Of a DNA stretch of 6,977 nt, positions 1-5,139 are shown one piece after another (positions within the stretch are counted from its first letter, which is position 1; every line of letters starts with the position of its first letter). The position numbers and the translations under genes are program-made. The DNA is taken from positions 1-6,977 of the forward strand of contig JBFKQZ010000171.1 in NCBI GenBank assembly GCA_041627475.1, read 5' to 3'. The notes beneath the pieces were generated by a model. That model saw nothing but the letters and a program-made list of their open reading frames with translations, was not told the DNA's origin and did no database searches. The DNA is from JBFGFG01 sp041627475. Lineage in GTDB: Bacteria > Actinomycetota > Nitriliruptoria > Nitriliruptorales > Nitriliruptoraceae.

Positions 1-375
1 GGCGTCACCGGTGGTCAGCACGCCGGCCGCGTCCGCCGCGGCGGCCACCCTGACGACCGCGCCGAGGTTGCCGAGGTGGCGCGGCTGCTCCAGCAGGACC
101 AGGGGCCCCGGTCTGCGCACGACCTCATCCAGCTCGTGGCGCGGACGGTCGGTCGTGCCGTGGAGCGGGGAGGGGAGGGGCTTGCCGACCAGTTCGTCCC
201 AGGTCGCCTCGTCCACCTCGCGCAGCCCGGCGGCGTCCAGGTCGAGGTCCGGGGCCAGCCCGCGACGCAGCTCCTCGACCGCGGCCGCGTCGGTGGTGAC
301 GAGGTCCCGGACCTCGGCACCGAACCGCAGGGCGTGCTTCACGGCGTGGAAGCCCTCGAGGGCGACCTCGGCCAT
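1..375 (-). CDS. TrmH/SpoU-family RNA methyltransferase, N-terminal part (truncated by window edge)
   Basis: The minus strand reads an open frame from an ATG at 375 to the window edge: 125 codons with no stop. The N-terminus has LEGFHAVKHALRFGAEV (residues 6-22), typical of the substrate-binding part of small actinobacterial SpoU-type proteins. Residues 92-110 read LVLLEQPRHLGNLGAVVRV. This is SpoU motif 1, with the conserved Asn (N103) and Arg (R109) that open the knotted SAM-binding domain. Motifs 2 and 3, which form the trefoil knot and SAM pocket, lie off the window. Family knowledge: these enzymes put 2'-O-methyl groups on rRNA or tRNA ribose using SAM. The exact target cannot be read from this fragment. 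The start is supported by a GAGGGA stretch just upstream and by the fit of the family N-terminus. The frame stays open further upstream, but that would run into the fxsA promoter. It is divergent from fxsA across a 104-bp gap. Confidence 0.85.
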   Translation of the reverse strand, partial: MAEVALEGFHAVKHALRFGAEVRDLVTTDAAAVEELRRGLAPDLDLDAAGLREVDEATWDELVGKPLPSPLHGTTDRPRHELDEVVRRPGPLVLLEQPRHLGNLGAVVRVAAAADAAGVLTTGDA

Positions 376-467
376 CGTCGGTCCCTCGGGGTCGCGGCTG
401 GAGTCGGTGGGGCGCAGGTTGCCTGTTGCCGGGGCGCGCGGCCACCAGCGCCGTCGGGCCGCGGCCG

Positions 468-473
468 TACCTT
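468..473 (+). promoter_or_regulatory. Putative -10 box of fxsA (leaderless start)
   Basis: TACCTT fits the TANNNT -10 pattern of actinobacterial housekeeping promoters. Six nucleotides separate it from the A of the fxsA ATG, so transcription would start at or next to the start codon. No purine-rich ribosome binding site precedes the ATG, which agrees with a leaderless mRNA. No convincing -35 is visible. Confidence 0.5.
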
Positions 474-479
474 GGTGCC

Positions 480-989
480 ATGCCACTGCTGCTCGTCATC
501 GCCTTCATCGTCGTCCCGCTGGTCGAGCTGTGGGTGATCGGCCTCGTCGCCGACGCCCTGACCCTCGGGCCCACGCTGGTCCTGCTGCTGCTCGACTCCG
601 TCGTCGGCGCCGTCCTGGTCCGTCGCGAGGGCAGCCGCGCGTGGCAGGCGTTCCGCTCGGCGATCGGCGAGGGGCGCGTCCCGGACATGGAGATCATCCA
701 GGGCGCGCTGCTGCTGTTCGGCGGCGCCCTCCTGCTGACCCCAGGTTTCGTCACCGACGTCCTCGGGCTGGCGCTCGTGCTGCCGGTCACCCGGGCGCCG
801 CTGGCCCGCCTGATCCGTCTGCGTGCGGTGCCGATCCCGCTCCAGGTCGGCACCGGCGTGTGGAACAGCAGCCGCACCCGTGGCGACCGACGGGCCGACG
901 AGGGCACGCGCGGTGCGGGAACCACCACGGACCAGCCGTCGATCGAGGTCGTCAGCGTCGAGCGCGACGAGCAGGACGAGGACGTCTGA
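480..989 (+). CDS. fxsA: FxsA family membrane protein
   Basis: 169-residue membrane protein of the FxsA family, named for the E. coli protein that relieves F-plasmid exclusion of phage T7 when overproduced. The normal cellular role is not established. Family marks are VPLVELWVIGLVAD (residues 12-25, conserved P and E), GAVLVRREG (43-51), and the signature block LLLTPGFVTDVLGLALVLP (84-102), with a T-P-G-F-x-T-D core. Hydrophobic segments lie at about 3-23, 28-47 and 75-102; the last may cross twice or be re-entrant. Residues about 103-169 form a charged, low-complexity tail that is probably cytoplasmic and ends in an acidic stretch. The ATG at 480 is chosen because the family begins right at the first helix. 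An in-frame start 18 codons earlier would add non-conserved residues. There is no Shine-Dalgarno, and a TACCTT box ends 6 nt before the ATG, so the mRNA may be leaderless. Confidence 0.9.
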   Translation: MPLLLVIAFIVVPLVELWVIGLVADALTLGPTLVLLLLDSVVGAVLVRREGSRAWQAFRSAIGEGRVPDMEIIQGALLLFGGALLLTPGFVTDVLGLALVLPVTRAPLARLIRLRAVPIPLQVGTGVWNSSRTRGDRRADEGTRGAGTTTDQPSIEVVSVERDEQDEDV

Positions 990-1002
990 GGTCCTGGCGG
1001 GG

Positions 1003-1260
1003 TCAGTTGTCCCCGAAGACCCGCGGCCACCGGGTGGTCTCCGTTGCCTCCCGCAGGTTCGCCGAGCTGGCGGCGTCGGGTCGCCCGGTCGATCGTGACG
1101 GGCCCGCGGTCCCACGGACGAACGCGACCGTCGACAGCGCCGCACCGGGCGTCAGCAGCACGAGGCCCAGGGCTGTGGTCGTGCCGCCGTCGCCGAGGAG
1201 CAGCACGGCCAGCCCGCCGAGCAGCAGCACCACGCCGACGGTGGTCAGGCGGGGCGTCAC
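1003..1260 (-). CDS. Small two-helix membrane protein, function unknown
   Basis: 85-residue protein read from a GTG at 1260, preceded by a good AAGGAG Shine-Dalgarno 5 nt away. That ribosome site decides this start against the longer reading of the same frame, which extends to 1551. Two hydrophobic segments are visible, about residues 7-23 (VGVVLLLGGLAVLLLG) and 30-48 (ALGLVLLTPGAALSTVAFV), separated by a short Gly/Thr turn. A soluble, polar, charged tail of about 37 residues follows and ends GDN. I do not recognise the family. The topology is that of a small inner-membrane hairpin with the tail on one face. The gene is convergent with fxsA, with only 13 bp between the two stop codons, and divergent from ccr. 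A TAGACT -10 box lies 30 nt upstream of the GTG, giving a leader of about 20 nt. The gene call is firm; the function is open. Confidence 0.75.
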   Translation of the reverse strand: MTPRLTTVGVVLLLGGLAVLLLGDGGTTTALGLVLLTPGAALSTVAFVRGTAGPSRSTGRPDAASSANLREATETTRWPRVFGDN

Positions 1261-1289
1261 GGTGGCTCCTTGCGGTCTGGTGCGCGGCG

Positions 1290-1295
1290 AGTCTA
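1290..1295 (-). promoter_or_regulatory. Putative -10 box of the small membrane protein gene
   Basis: On the minus strand this reads TAGACT, a good match to the actinobacterial TANNNT -10. It lies 30 nt before the GTG at 1260, leaving room for a short leader carrying the AAGGAG ribosome site. The -35 region at the usual 16-18 nt spacing is poor and overlaps the 1300-1313 inverted repeat, so an activator or repressor may act here. Confidence 0.55.
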
Positions 1296-1299
1296 GCCA

Positions 1300-1313
1300 T
1301 GTTCGGCTGAACA
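1300..1313. promoter_or_regulatory. Inverted repeat TGTTC-N4-GAACA, candidate operator
   Basis: TGTTC (1300-1304), spacer GGCT, and GAACA (1309-1313) form a perfect 5-bp dyad. It sits between the minus-strand TAGACT box (1290-1295) and the plus-strand TAGTCT box (1334-1339), over the expected -35 positions of both. That placement suits a dimeric regulator of both divergent genes. The half-site orientation is opposite to the GAAC-N4-GTTC actinobacterial LexA box, so it is not an SOS box. Short dyads can occur by chance. Confidence 0.4.
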
Positions 1314-1333
1314 ACACAGGAAGATTATTTCGG

Positions 1334-1339
1334 TAGTCT
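1334..1339 (+). promoter_or_regulatory. Putative -10 box upstream of ccr (distal promoter)
   Basis: TAGTCT follows one of the few AT-rich patches in the window (about 1309-1330). Transcription from here would start near 1346 and give ccr a leader of about 157 nt. The 5' end of that leader would carry a GC-rich hairpin: GCGC 1348-1351 with 1367-1370, and CCCC 1353-1356 with GGGG 1361-1364. The -35 region is weak. Confidence 0.45.
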
Positions 1340-1420
1340 CCGTGCGTGCGCACCCCGGACGGGGCAGCGCGGCGACACCGGCGGGGTGACCCGTCGATTT
1401 CGTCGCCGCAACCACCGCCA

Positions 1421-1429
1421 GTTAGCGTC
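1421..1429 (+). promoter_or_regulatory. GTTAGCGTC box, candidate proximal ccr promoter
   Basis: GTTAGCGTC contains TAGCGT (1423-1428), a TANNNT -10 candidate. The identical 9-mer occurs at 2976-2984 before the downstream oxidoreductase gene. Here it would start transcription about 68 nt before the ccr GTG. A six-base direct repeat, GTCCGG at 1427-1432 and 1438-1443, overlaps and follows it at 11-bp spacing, about one helical turn. No clear -35 is seen. Confidence 0.4.
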
Positions 1430-1502
1430 CGGCGCACGTCCGGGTACCGGGAGCACCCGCAGCACGACCTGCCAGACCCGCCACCGACAACCGGAGACCG
1501 CT

Positions 1503-2852
1503 GTGTCCGACCGCATCCAGGCAATCCGTGACGCCATCCTCGAGGGCGCACCGGGCGAGCGCATCGGCGAGCTGCCGCTGCCCGAGTCCATGCGAGCCGC
1601 CGTCGTCCGCAAGGACGAGGTCGACATGTTCGCCGGCCTCGAGTCGTGGGAGAAGGACCCGCGCAAGTCGCTGCACATCGACGAGGTGCCGATCCCGCCG
1701 CTCGGGCCGAACGAGGTGCTCATCGCCCCGATGGCCTCGGCCCTGAACTTCAACACCGTCTGGACCTCGATCTTCGAGCCGCTCCCGACATTCGGCTTCC
1801 TCGAGCGCATGTCGCGACTCGGTGAGCTCGGCGCACGCCACGACCTGCCCTACCACATCGTCGGTTCGGACGCGGCCGCCGTGGTCCTGCGCACCGGCCC
1901 GGGCGTGACCAAGTGGAAGCCCGGTGACCGCGTCACCGTCCACTGCAACTACGTCGACATGGAGGGTCCGCAGGGACACGAGGACTCGATGCTCGACCCC
2001 GACCAGAAGATCTGGGGCTTCGAGACGAACTTCGGCGGCATGGCCGACATCTCGATGGTGAAGTCCAACCAGCTGATGCCGATGCCGACCCACCTCAACT
2101 GGGAGGAGGCGGCGTCGTTGGGGCTCGTCATGGCGACCAGCTACCGCATGCTCGTCGGGGAGAACGCCGCCCGCATGAAGCAGGGCGACGCGGTCCTGAT
2201 CTGGGGCGCCACCGGTGGCATCGGCGGCTTCGCCACGCAGTTCGTCCTCAACGGCGGCGGCATCCCGGTCTGCGTCGTGTCCAGCCAGGACAAGGTCGAC
2301 CTGCTGCACAGCCAGGGTGTCGAGCACGTCATCGACCGCAAGGCCGAGGGCTACAGCTTCTGGACCGAGGACGGCGAGACCGACTACGCGGAGATCAAGC
2401 GCTTCGGCGGCAAGATCCGTGACATGATCGGCCGCGACGTCGACATCGTCTTCGAGCACCCGGGTCGTTCGACCTTCGGTGCGTCGGTCATCGTCTGCAA
2501 GCCGGGCGGCACGATCGTCACCTGCGCGTCGACCACGGGCTACATGCACGAGTACGACAACCGCTACCTGTGGATGAACCTCAAGAACATCCTCAGCAGC
2601 CACTTCGCCAACTACAACGAGGCGTACGCGGCGAACGACCTGGTCAACGAGGGCATGATCCACCCGATCCTGTCGGACGTGTTCACCCTCGAGGACTCGG
2701 CCGAGGGCGCGTACCAGATCCACACCAACGCCCACACCGGCAAGCTCGGCGTGCTCGTCAACTCGCCGGAGCCCGGCCTGGGTGTCCAGGACACCGAGAA
2801 GCGGGCCAAGTTCCAGTCCGAGCTCGACAAGTGGGCCGGCAAGGCCGTCTGA
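1503..2852 (+). CDS. ccr: Crotonyl-CoA carboxylase/reductase
   Basis: 449 residues, the usual length for Ccr. This NADPH-dependent medium-chain dehydrogenase/reductase turns crotonyl-CoA plus CO2 into (2S)-ethylmalonyl-CoA (EC 1.3.1.85), a polyketide extender unit and the committed step of the ethylmalonyl-CoA pathway. Family blocks are ELPLPESMRA (23-32), DMFAGLE (41-47), KDPRKS (51-56), NTVWTSIFEP (84-93), RHDLPYHIVGSD (112-123) and GYMHEYDNRYLWM (346-358). The Rossmann fold begins at VLIWGATGGIGGFATQF (231-247). The CO2-binding residues of the Kitasatospora enzyme (Asn81, Phe170, Glu171, His365) appear to map to N82, F173, E174 and H367, so carboxylation and not simple reduction is expected. 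The GTG at 1503 is preferred: GGAG at 1493-1496 lies 6 nt upstream and the family begins here. A longer reading from 1386 adds 39 non-conserved residues. Likely monocistronic, ending at the 2872-2915 stem. No mutase, epimerase or crotonase gene is in view. Confidence 0.96.
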   Translation: MSDRIQAIRDAILEGAPGERIGELPLPESMRAAVVRKDEVDMFAGLESWEKDPRKSLHIDEVPIPPLGPNEVLIAPMASALNFNTVWTSIFEPLPTFGFLERMSRLGELGARHDLPYHIVGSDAAAVVLRTGPGVTKWKPGDRVTVHCNYVDMEGPQGHEDSMLDPDQKIWGFETNFGGMADISMVKSNQLMPMPTHLNWEEAASLGLVMATSYRMLVGENAARMKQGDAVLIWGATGGIGGFATQFVLNGGGIPVCVVSSQDKVDLLHSQGVEHVIDRKAEGYSFWTEDGETDYAEIKRFGGKIRDMIGRDVDIVFEHPGRSTFGASVIVCKPGGTIVTCASTTGYMHEYDNRYLWMNLKNILSSHFANYNEAYAANDLVNEGMIHPILSDVFTLEDSAEGAYQIHTNAHTGKLGVLVNSPEPGLGVQDTEKRAKFQSELDKWAGKAV

Positions 2853-2871
2853 GTCGAATCACGCGAATGTC

Positions 2872-2915
2872 GCTGTGACGCCAGCCCCGCACACCCGCGG
2901 CGCTGGCGTCACAGC
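2872..2915 (+). terminator. Strong stem-loop after ccr, probable terminator
   Basis: A perfect 14-bp inverted repeat, with arms at 2872-2885 and 2902-2915 and a 16-nt loop, starts 20 nt after the ccr stop. Its left arm reads GCTGTGACGCCAGC. No T-run follows, which is common for GC-rich actinobacterial terminators. Because the arms match exactly, the stem would also form in the opposite transcript. It could serve as an mRNA 3'-end stabiliser. Confidence 0.7.
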
Positions 2916-2975
2916 TGTCCGGGGGCTGTTGCGCGCCGTCCGCAGGGCCGCGGCCGTGGCGTCGCAGCGGGGTCG

Positions 2976-2984
2976 GTTAGCGTC
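2976..2984 (+). promoter_or_regulatory. GTTAGCGTC box, candidate promoter of the LLM oxidoreductase gene
   Basis: It is identical to the 9-mer at 1421-1429 before ccr. TAGCGT (2978-2983) fits a TANNNT -10 and would start transcription near 2990, giving a leader of about 16 nt to the ATG at 3006 or about 28 nt to the GTG at 3018. It lies after the 2872-2915 stem-loop, so the gene probably has its own promoter and is not read through from ccr. No -35 match is evident. Confidence 0.45.
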
Positions 2985-3005
2985 GGTCCGGCCAGCGCCA
3001 CGACC

Positions 3006-4049
3006 ATGGAGCCATCAGTGACCAGCCTCGGGATGACGATCGGGGGGCCGTACGCGGTCCTGCCACACTTCGCGAAGGCCGTGGAGGACGCGGGCTTCGA
3101 CGCCGTGTGGGTGGCCGAGACCGGCCAGTCCGCGATCGTGCAGGCGGCGGTCGTCGCGCAGGCGACCGAACGCGTGCAGGTCGGGACCAACATCGCGCTG
3201 GCCTTCCCGACCGCCCCGGCGGTGATGGCACTCGACGCCTGGGACCTCGGTGAGCTCACCGGCGGGCGTTTCACGATCGGGCTCGGCAGCCAGGTCAAGC
3301 GGATCATCGAGGACCGCTTCGGGGTGGACTTCCGCCCCGCCGCGCAGCGCATGCGCGAGTACGTCGAGGCCATGCGGACGACGTGGGACATGCACACCGG
3401 CCGCAGCGGCGACAGCTACGAGGGCGAGCTCTACCAGGTGCGGCACGCCGGGGTCACCGGCGTCGGCTACGCGAAGGGCACCGAACTGCCCGACCCGCCG
3501 GTCTACGTCGCAGGGGTCGGCCCGCTGATGGTGGGTGGGGCGGCAGCCGTCGCCGACGGACTGCTCGGACACCCGTTCACCTCCGACCGCTACATCGAGA
3601 CGGTCGTCCACGAGCGGATCGAGGCCGGGCTGGAGGAGGCGGGGCGCGACCGCAGCGAGTTCTCGCTGTCGCAGGGGCTCATCGTCGCCGTGAGCGACGA
3701 CCCGCAGGAGGCCCGGGAGTGGGCCAAGCAGCAGATCGCGTTCTACGGCACGACCCCCAACTACAAGGCCGTCTTCGCCACCTACGGCGACGAGCACCTG
3801 ATGGACCCGCTGCGAGACCAGTTCAAGAAGGACAAGCGCGACATCGAGGCGCTGCGGGCGCTCGTCCCCGAGGAGGCCGTCGACCGCTACGCCGTGGCCG
3901 GCACCCCCGACGAGGTGCGCGATCGCATCGCCGACCTCGACGCACGTGGCCTCGCCGACCACTGGGTGATCGGCGGCCCCTGGTACCGCATGTCGATGGA
4001 GGACCTCGGCCGCAACGCGATGGCGACCATGGACGCGCTCAAGCGCTGA
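3006..4049 (+). CDS. LLM-class F420-dependent oxidoreductase
   Basis: 347 residues from the ATG, a luciferase-like TIM-barrel protein. Recognisable blocks are HFAKAVEDAGFDAVWVAET (21-39, first barrel strands), ATERVQVGTNIALAFPTAP (53-71) and AWDLGELTGGRFTIGLGSQV (78-97), followed by K98 and DRFGVDF. This GSQVK version of the usual LGLG(S/T) loop marks a probable F420-dependent subfamily, as I recall the one typified by M. smegmatis MSMEG_2256. VYVAGVGPLMVGGAAAVADG, then HPFTSDRY, carries the later cofactor-side strands. The C-terminus has VAGTPDEVRDRIADL, the usual end of these proteins. Such enzymes move hydride between F420H2 and a small organic substrate; the substrate cannot be inferred. 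Start choice is uncertain. The ATG at 3006 has no ribosome site, while GTG at 3018 has GGAG (3008-3011) 6 nt upstream and would give 343 residues. The shared box suggests co-control with ccr. Confidence 0.9.
   Translation: MEPSVTSLGMTIGGPYAVLPHFAKAVEDAGFDAVWVAETGQSAIVQAAVVAQATERVQVGTNIALAFPTAPAVMALDAWDLGELTGGRFTIGLGSQVKRIIEDRFGVDFRPAAQRMREYVEAMRTTWDMHTGRSGDSYEGELYQVRHAGVTGVGYAKGTELPDPPVYVAGVGPLMVGGAAAVADGLLGHPFTSDRYIETVVHERIEAGLEEAGRDRSEFSLSQGLIVAVSDDPQEAREWAKQQIAFYGTTPNYKAVFATYGDEHLMDPLRDQFKKDKRDIEALRALVPEEAVDRYAVAGTPDEVRDRIADLDARGLADHWVIGGPWYRMSMEDLGRNAMATMDALKR
3008..3011 (+). promoter_or_regulatory. Shine-Dalgarno GGAG favouring the GTG start at 3018
   Basis: GGAG sits 6 nt before the GTG at 3018 and overlaps the in-frame ATG at 3006, which itself lacks any purine-rich site. 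The oxidoreductase may therefore start at 3018, four codons later than annotated. The catalytic domain is unaffected. Confidence 0.45.
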
Positions 4050-4076
4050 CCGGCGGCGGTGCGGCACGGCCGCCGG
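4050..4076. terminator. Stem-loop between convergent genes, possible bidirectional terminator
   Basis: CCGGCGGC (4050-4057) and GCCGCCGG (4069-4076) form a perfect 8-bp GC stem with an 11-nt loop. It begins at the base after the oxidoreductase stop codon and lies 13 bp from the stop of the opposing membrane protein gene. The stem is equally good in both directions. No T-run is present. Confidence 0.55.
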
Positions 4077-4089
4077 ATGCTGCGTGTCG

Positions 4090-5019
4090 TCAGCAGCCCA
4101 GCGAGATGAAGGGCGCGACCGGCAGCGTGGCGCACGTCGGTGCCCACACGGTTGCCGCGACCAGCGGCACGGCGGTCCACGCCGAGCGGCGCGTCTCGAG
4201 CAGGACGGCCAGGACGATGGCGACGGATGCAGCCATCGCGCCGCGGTACAGCGAGACGGCGAGGTTCGCGCTGAAGAGCCCGCCGCCCATCGAGAAGACG
4301 AACGCGACCATGGCCACGATCGCGGGGCCGAGCACGGTCGCGCGGGTCGTGCGGTCGTTGGTCGCCACGAGCCGGTCGGTCAGCAGGATCACCGCGACCA
4401 TGGCGAGCCCGTCGAGGAAGACGGCCCACGTCGGGGGGCCGCTGCCCGCCAGCGAGATGAGCAGGCCCAGCACCGTCCCGACCGCCACCGCTCCGAGGCC
4501 GTAGGTCCGCAGTGCCTCCAGCAGCGGCATGTCGGTCGCACGGAAGCCGTCTCGGGCCCGCACCACGAGCAGGCCGAACAGGTACATCGTCCCGCCCCCT
4601 GCCGCGACGAGGACGATCACGCCGAGCACGAGCGTCAGCAGGTCGAGCTGCACGAGGCCCGGGCCGTTCGCCGCGAACCCTCGCAGCCGGCCCAGCAGGG
4701 CGCCGACCACGCTGCCGCCGCTGAAGCCGCGGACGTAGCCGGCGGCCAGCAGGGGTGCGACGAGCAGGAGCCCGTCGGCCAGTCCGGTGCGCTCGCCGAC
4801 GAGGCCGTAGGCGTCCAGCCCCTGCTCGCGGTACCGCGCGAGGAACCGTGGCGGCACGACCATCAGCAGCACGACCCAGATCGGCGTGAGCCACAGCGAC
4901 AGGTCACCCGACGGGTAGAACGGGATCCGGAACACGAACTCCACGACGAGCGTGCCGAACACGAGTGCGGACGCCGCCAGGATGAAGTCCGAGCGTGCGT
5001 CGTCGGGAGAGAGCCACAT
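4090..5019 (-). CDS. Polytopic membrane protein, function unknown
   Basis: 309-residue protein from ATG 5019 to TGA 4092-4090. I see about eight or nine hydrophobic segments, roughly residues 12-32, 42-57, 80-97, 125-152, 174-191, 198-213, 229-250, 258-274 and 281-305. Charged loops separate them, e.g. PRFLARYREQGLDAYG (57-72), VRARDGFRATDMP (153-165) and TDRLVATNDRTTRA (214-227). It has no signal peptide, no soluble domain, and no motif I can assign to a known transporter or protease family. CPBP-type intramembrane proteases were considered, but their EExxxR and HxxxN motifs are not visible. The C-terminus ends in ISLGC. Strong hydrophobic periodicity with arginines confined to loops confirms this frame over the longer overlapping readings on the same and opposite strands. 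No Shine-Dalgarno precedes the ATG, and a TACCGT box lies 7 nt upstream. It is divergent from the cinA-like gene across 120 bp. Confidence 0.8.
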   Translation of the reverse strand: MWLSPDDARSDFILAASALVFGTLVVEFVFRIPFYPSGDLSLWLTPIWVVLLMVVPPRFLARYREQGLDAYGLVGERTGLADGLLLVAPLLAAGYVRGFSGGSVVGALLGRLRGFAANGPGLVQLDLLTLVLGVIVLVAAGGGTMYLFGLLVVRARDGFRATDMPLLEALRTYGLGAVAVGTVLGLLISLAGSGPPTWAVFLDGLAMVAVILLTDRLVATNDRTTRATVLGPAIVAMVAFVFSMGGGLFSANLAVSLYRGAMAASVAIVLAVLLETRRSAWTAVPLVAATVWAPTCATLPVAPFISLGC

Positions 5020-5026
5020 GCGCGCG

Positions 5027-5032
5027 ACGGTA
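5027..5032 (-). promoter_or_regulatory. Putative -10 box of the membrane protein gene (leaderless start)
   Basis: Read on the minus strand this is TACCGT, a TANNNT box 7 nt before the A of the ATG at 5019. As at fxsA, no ribosome binding site is present, so the transcript would begin at the start codon. The two boxes share TACC and almost the same spacing. Confidence 0.5.
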
Positions 5033-5111
5033 CTCGCTCCGTGCCACCGCGTGGCGCGGCGGCGGCGCCTCGGCCCGGCCGACCGGTGGGCGACCGGGGG
5101 GCTGCGGGCCG

Positions 5112-5117
5112 TAGGCT
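5112..5117 (+). promoter_or_regulatory. Putative -10 box of the cinA-like/mca operon
   Basis: TAGGCT is a good actinobacterial -10, 22 nt before the GTG at 5140, giving a leader of about 16 nt that contains the ribosome site. The -35 is poor. Two copies of CGACCGG at 5080-5086 and 5091-5097, 11 bp apart, overlap the -35 zone and could bind a regulator. Confidence 0.5.
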
Positions 5118-5139
5118 CGGCGCCGACCAGGGAGGAGTC

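Noticed and set aside
1300..1313. LexA/SOS box
   Set aside because: The half-sites are TGTTC...GAACA, the reverse orientation of the GAAC-N4-GTTC SOS box. It is kept only as an unspecified operator candidate.
11..1336. 441-residue plus-strand open frame
   Set aside because: It is Arg/Pro/Ser-rich low-complexity protein with no family resemblance. It overlaps the methyltransferase, fxsA and the small membrane gene in other frames, so it is a GC-driven shadow.
1386..1502. 39-residue N-terminal extension of Ccr
   Set aside because: It is Arg/Thr-rich and unlike Ccr N-termini. The GTG at 1503 has a Shine-Dalgarno at the right distance and gives the usual family length.
4084..5139. N-terminal extension of the cinA-like protein (634-residue reading)
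   Set aside because: It is antisense to the membrane protein gene and of low complexity. The GDELL motif lies close to the N-terminus when the GTG at 5140 with its AGGGAGG site is used, as in the family.
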